Source: an uncultured Pseudomonadota bacterium
GTDB taxonomy: Bacteria > Pseudomonadota > Gammaproteobacteria > Burkholderiales > Eutrophovitaceae
DNA: 8,241 nucleotides
NCBI GenBank assembly: GCA_913057845.1
Contig: CAJXPC010000065.1
Location: forward strand, 1 to 8,241
Direction: 5' to 3'
Made by a program: the position numbers and the translations under genes
Part shown: positions 5,822 through 8,241 of the stretch, in pieces
How the letters are laid out: each line of letters begins with the position of its first letter
How positions within the stretch are numbered: the stretch's first letter is position 1
The notes under the pieces: generated by a model
Database searches by the model: none
Told to the model about the DNA's origin: nothing
Seen by the model: the letters and a program-made list of their open reading frames with translations, nothing else

Positions 5822-6685
5822 GTGTTAAGCGACGAACAAATCAGCCAGTATCATTCAGACGGTTATGTCATCGCCCGCTCGGTGATCGATGACGGCTTGC
5901 TTGAACGTCTGCGTGTTGTTGTGGCTGAGATGCTTAACGAAGCCCAACAGCTGGTTGACCATAACGATAAATTTGATTTGGAGCCCTCTCATACCGAAAA
6001 TGCGCCTAATGTCAGAAGGATTAAAACGCCTCATAAGTGGCATTCGATATTCTGGGATTTGATTCAATCTCCTGGCATGATTAGTTGTTTGACTCGTCTT
6101 CTCGGGGCCGACGTTAGATTGCATGGTTCAAAGCTGAACCTCAAATCAGCGGGCGATGGTTCCGCTGTTGAGTGGCATCAAGATTGGGCTTTTTACCCAC
6201 ATTCCAATGATCATGTGCTTGCCGTGGGTCTGATGTTAGACGATATGACGCTGGAGAATGGACCTTTGCTTTTGGTTCCCGGAAGTCATCGAATTGAAAA
6301 AGTGTGGGATCACCATCAAGACGGGCACTTTTGTGGGGCGATATCACCCAGTGTAAATACTGACATTGATTTTGAAAACGCGATTCCTTGTTTGGGTAAA
6401 GCTGGAGATTGTTCTTTTCATCATGTTCGCTTGGTGCATGGGTCTGCCCAGAATCGATCACAGGATATGCGTCGACTTATGTTGTATGAGTGTGCTGCCG
6501 CAGATGCTTGGCCGTATCTTAAGTTTTCCGATTTGACGGAATTTAACAGTCGAATGATCGTAGGGAATCCAACCGTTGAGCCTAGATCTGAAAATGTGCC
6601 TATTCGTATGCCGTTTCCACCTGCGAAAAAAAAAGGGTCTATCTATGAGAACCAGACGATTCTAGCCGATCGTTTTTTTAAATGA
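5822..6685 (+). CDS. PhyH-family Fe(II)/2-oxoglutarate dioxygenase 1
   Basis: Predicted non-haem iron oxygenase that couples 2-oxoglutarate decarboxylation to hydroxylation of a small molecule. The 287-residue product begins with LSDEQISQYHSDGYVIA, the usual PhyH N-terminus, which supports the GTG start. Iron ligands are H119 and D121 in WHQDWAFYPHS, and H206 in VRLVHGSAQNRS; R217 or R218 is placed to bind 2-oxoglutarate. LENGPLLLVPGSH (about 144-156) is the conserved strand and turn between them. The Asp of the HxD motif is kept, so it is a hydroxylase rather than a SyrB2-type halogenase. The second PhyH gene follows after 10 bp. The family covers phytanoyl-CoA, ectoine and phosphonate hydroxylases, so the family name does not give the substrate. 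Confidence 0.88.
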   Translation: MLSDEQISQYHSDGYVIARSVIDDGLLERLRVVVAEMLNEAQQLVDHNDKFDLEPSHTENAPNVRRIKTPHKWHSIFWDLIQSPGMISCLTRLLGADVRLHGSKLNLKSAGDGSAVEWHQDWAFYPHSNDHVLAVGLMLDDMTLENGPLLLVPGSHRIEKVWDHHQDGHFCGAISPSVNTDIDFENAIPCLGKAGDCSFHHVRLVHGSAQNRSQDMRRLMLYECAAADAWPYLKFSDLTEFNSRMIVGNPTVEPRSENVPIRMPFPPAKKKGSIYENQTILADRFFK

Positions 6686-6687
6686 GG
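6684..6687 (+). promoter_or_regulatory. Ribosome-binding site supporting a TTG start
   Basis: GAGG overlaps the TGA of the previous gene and lies eight bases before the TTG at 6696. The next in-frame ATG (6723) has no Shine-Dalgarno sequence, so TTG is preferred. The overlap with the stop codon suggests coupled translation of the two dioxygenases. Confidence 0.6.
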
Positions 6688-6695
6688 CAGTTAAA

Positions 6696-7550
6696 TTGAG
6701 CACTTATCTCGACACTAATTTTATGAGTCAGGCGCAGTTAAGTCGTTATCAGAAGGACGGGCTTTTGTCCCCGATGAAAGTTTTTTCTGAGAAGAAAGCG
6801 GGATTATTGCGCTCACAGCTTGAAGAATATGAATCAGTCTATGGGTCCGTCATGAAGACTCCTTACCGAAATAAACCGCATCTTATCTTTCCCTGGGTAG
6901 CTGAGGTCATTAGGGACTCTAAAGTTTTGGATATTGTGGAGAGCGTACTTGGGCCAAATTTACTTGTATGGGGTACTAATTTTTTTATCAAAGAGCCTAA
7001 CGACGGCACGTTTATTTCTTGGCATCAGGATTCGACATATTGGGGCTTGTCTCGTCCTGACGTTCTAACCATTTGGATTGCTTTAAGCCCGAGTCGACGC
7101 ACCAACGGTGCTATGAAAATGATTTCAGGGAGTCATAAGCTGGAGCAGTTGCCACATACCGATACCTTTGAAGCCGGAAATTTATTGACCCGTGGACAAA
7201 AGATTGACCATCAGGTTGCAGATGAAGATGTGGCTTGGATTGAGTTAGAGCCAGGGGAAGCATCGGTCCATCACGTGCGCATTATTCACGGATCTGAGCC
7301 CAACACTGGTCCAGATCGGCGGATTGGCTTAGCCATCCGTTTCATTCCGACGGACTTGACTCAAGTGAACGGTATTAAAGACTATGCAACGCTTGTTCGC
7401 GGACATGATGAATACAACCATTTTGAACATGAGCCGTGTCCCATGGTGTCTTTAGGAAAATCGGAGATCGAAACGCACACACGGATTGCGGACGAATCGT
7501 TTAAGTTGTTTTATCAAGGTACAGATCGAGAGCCTAAGTTTGGTGAGTAA
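6696..7550 (+). CDS. PhyH-family Fe(II)/2-oxoglutarate dioxygenase 2
   Basis: Second predicted hydroxylase, 284 residues, clearly different from its neighbour. Iron ligands are H110 and D112 in SWHQDSTYWGL and H198 in HHVRIIHGSEPN, with R208 or R209 as the 2-oxoglutarate anchor (DRRIGLAIRFIPT). GAMKMISGSHK (138-148) matches the conserved PhyH core. The segment WHQDSTYWGLSRPDVLTIWI and the later VRGHDEYNHFEHEP belong to a PhyH subgroup I know from many bacterial genomes but cannot tie to one substrate. The HxD aspartate is intact, arguing against a halogenase. If the ATG at 6723 were used the protein would be 275 residues and keep all catalytic residues. Same strand and 10-bp spacing imply joint expression with dioxygenase 1 and perhaps consecutive steps. 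Confidence 0.88.
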   Translation: MSTYLDTNFMSQAQLSRYQKDGLLSPMKVFSEKKAGLLRSQLEEYESVYGSVMKTPYRNKPHLIFPWVAEVIRDSKVLDIVESVLGPNLLVWGTNFFIKEPNDGTFISWHQDSTYWGLSRPDVLTIWIALSPSRRTNGAMKMISGSHKLEQLPHTDTFEAGNLLTRGQKIDHQVADEDVAWIELEPGEASVHHVRIIHGSEPNTGPDRRIGLAIRFIPTDLTQVNGIKDYATLVRGHDEYNHFEHEPCPMVSLGKSEIETHTRIADESFKLFYQGTDREPKFGE

Positions 7551-7634
7551 CCATTTATAAGGCGCTATTGAAACTTTTACAGTGATTGTGGTCGTATATA
7601 TCTGTTGTATATGTTTATTAGAGAGAAGGGTGTG

Positions 7635-8027
7635 ATGATGCGATATTTGGTCTGGATCTTTGGGATGCTTCTTTGCTCAACTCCTTATGCTCTTGAATAT
7701 TCGGTAGATACAATTGCTGAGGTGCGAGAAGGGGAGGTTGCCAAATTTTATCCTCGGAGCGTGAGGGATAAGTTCGGTGAGCGGTACTTTGAGGTAATGA
7801 TTCGGACGGTAGATACCGAATCGGTAGCGCCTCAAGCGCTTTTTTCGAGAAGAATAACCTATCGAGCCCGATGTGACGTTAAGGAGTTAGCCCCTTATGT
7901 CATCGATCTAAGAAACTTCGAGGGCAAGTCATTAAAAATGATTATGATCCCTCCTGGGGCAGAGGATTTCCATAAGCCACTTTTTGGTAGTCGAGAAGAT
8001 GATTGGCTTTGGCAAGCCTGCGGTTAA
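7635..8027 (+). CDS. Small predicted exported protein, function unknown
   Basis: About 130 residues. The frame is open from further upstream, but tandem ATGs at 7635 and 7638 follow AAGGG (7626-7630), so one of them is the likely start. The N-terminus MMRYLVWIFGMLLCSTPYA looks like a Sec signal peptide with cleavage after PYA (residue 19 from 7635), placing the mature protein in the periplasm or outside. The mature part is mixed and charged, with Cys80 and Cys129 that could form a disulfide; it ends DWLWQACG. The layout of a beta-rich small secreted domain with a Cys near the end loosely recalls the surface-adhesin E-like family, but the resemblance is weak. It lies 84 bp after the dioxygenase genes with no clear promoter or terminator between, so membership of the same operon is undecided. 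Confidence 0.7.
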   Translation: MMRYLVWIFGMLLCSTPYALEYSVDTIAEVREGEVAKFYPRSVRDKFGERYFEVMIRTVDTESVAPQALFSRRITYRARCDVKELAPYVIDLRNFEGKSLKMIMIPPGAEDFHKPLFGSREDDWLWQACG

Positions 8028-8040
8028 CAAGCTCAAGCCG

Positions 8041-8199
8041 TCATTTTTCTTCGCTGTGATCCCATTTAGCCATCAGTTGATTCGACGGTAATTGCTCGTC
8101 CAGCAATTTTTTTGCGGTTTCAATACCAGCTACTGGTAGTCCAGTAGGGTCCAGTAAGCCGATTTGTACTAGTACCGAAGCTTGGTCCCAGTAGATATG
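8041..8199 (-). CDS. C-terminal end of SnoaL/NTF2-like protein (partial)
   Basis: On the minus strand an open frame enters from the right edge and runs 52 codons to a TGA at 8041-8043. It reads HIYWDQASVLVQIGLLDPTG and continues LPVAGIETAKKLLDEQLP to the end. The YWDQASVLVQ-GLLDP-GLPVAG pattern is one I associate with the C-terminus of SnoaL-like/NTF2-fold proteins (nuclear transport factor 2 family, ester-cyclase-like), small cone-shaped proteins that include cyclases, isomerases and hydrolase-associated domains. The start and most of the fold lie outside the fragment. It is convergent with the exported-protein gene, with only 13 bp between the stop codons, so it belongs to a different transcription unit. 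No function can be given from the tail alone. Confidence 0.72.
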   Translation of the reverse strand, partial: HIYWDQASVLVQIGLLDPTGLPVAGIETAKKLLDEQLPSNQLMAKWDHSEEK

Positions 8200-8241
8200 C
8201 TGTCTCTTATACACATCTCCGAGCCCAACGAGACCTCTCTA
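8200..8241 (-). other. Nextera i7-side library adapter (not genomic)
   Basis: Bases 8200-8218 are the Tn5 mosaic end CTGTCTCTTATACACATCT, 8219-8234 match the read-2 adapter with one extra A (CCGAGCCCAACGAGAC instead of CCGAGCCCACGAGAC), and 8235-8241 (CTCTCTA) match the first seven bases of a standard Nextera i7 index. Synthetic; trim. The extra A shows that single-base insertions are present in this record. Confidence 0.97.

Noticed and set aside
6141..6461. Open frame of 106 codons antisense to dioxygenase 1
   Set aside because: It covers the catalytic HxD region of the PhyH gene in reverse and has no recognisable motif or start signal.
5822..7550. Idea that a PhyH protein is an iron/2-oxoglutarate halogenase
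   Set aside because: Such halogenases replace the Asp of HxD with Ala or Gly; both proteins keep the Asp (D121 and D112).
7568..7613. Possible promoter ahead of the exported-protein gene (TTGAAA, TATATA, TATATG)
   Set aside because: No -35/-10 pair has acceptable spacing together with adequate consensus; TTGAAA to TATATA is 21 bases apart.
8021..8052. Possible terminator after the exported-protein gene (GCGGTT ... AAGCCG then TCATTTTT)
   Set aside because: The arms pair only with a bulge and give a short weak stem, and the T-run lies inside the convergent gene's coding sequence.

Overview
The window is one tagmented DNA fragment. Nextera-type library adapters occupy both ends (1-47 and 8200-8241), so the biological insert is about 48-8199. 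The insert looks like Gram-negative bacterial chromosome of moderate GC, most likely a free-living and possibly marine proteobacterium. This is inferred from the protein types, a lipoprotein-style binding protein and gene layout; no rRNA or other marker gene is present. No tRNA, insertion sequence, CRISPR array or phage gene was seen.

Left half, minus strand (4625 down to 123): a complete CUT1-type ABC importer in the order binding protein (3108-4625), inner-membrane permease 1 (2091-3002), permease 2 (1264-2094), ATPase (123-1226). The two permease genes overlap by ATGA. A perfect 14-bp hairpin (3052-3084) separates the binding-protein gene from the permeases and probably lowers permease expression relative to the binding protein. 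A possible fifth gene begins at 63 and is cut by the left adapter.

Middle (4626-4904): a 279-bp divergent control region with a plausible promoter for the importer and a 10-bp palindrome with a central CG (4682-4691), typical in form of a LacI-family operator. An 11-nt word at 4746-4756 is repeated exactly in front of the first dioxygenase gene (5776-5786).

Right half, plus strand: a 2-keto-4-pentenoate hydratase/fumarylacetoacetate hydrolase-family enzyme (4905-5699, TTG start), then two different PhyH-family Fe(II)/2-oxoglutarate dioxygenases (5822-6685, GTG start; 6696-7550, TTG start) separated by 10 bp. A small predicted exported protein of unknown function follows (7635-8027). The last 52 codons of a convergent SnoaL/NTF2-like gene (8041-8199, minus) run into the right adapter.

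Taken together, the importer and the divergent enzymes look like an uptake-and-catabolism locus: a small solute, possibly a sugar or sugar-acid derivative, enters by the ABC system, is hydroxylated by one or both dioxygenases, and a 2-keto acid intermediate is handled by the hydratase-family enzyme. The substrate cannot be read from the sequence, and I do not recognise this exact gene combination as a described pathway.
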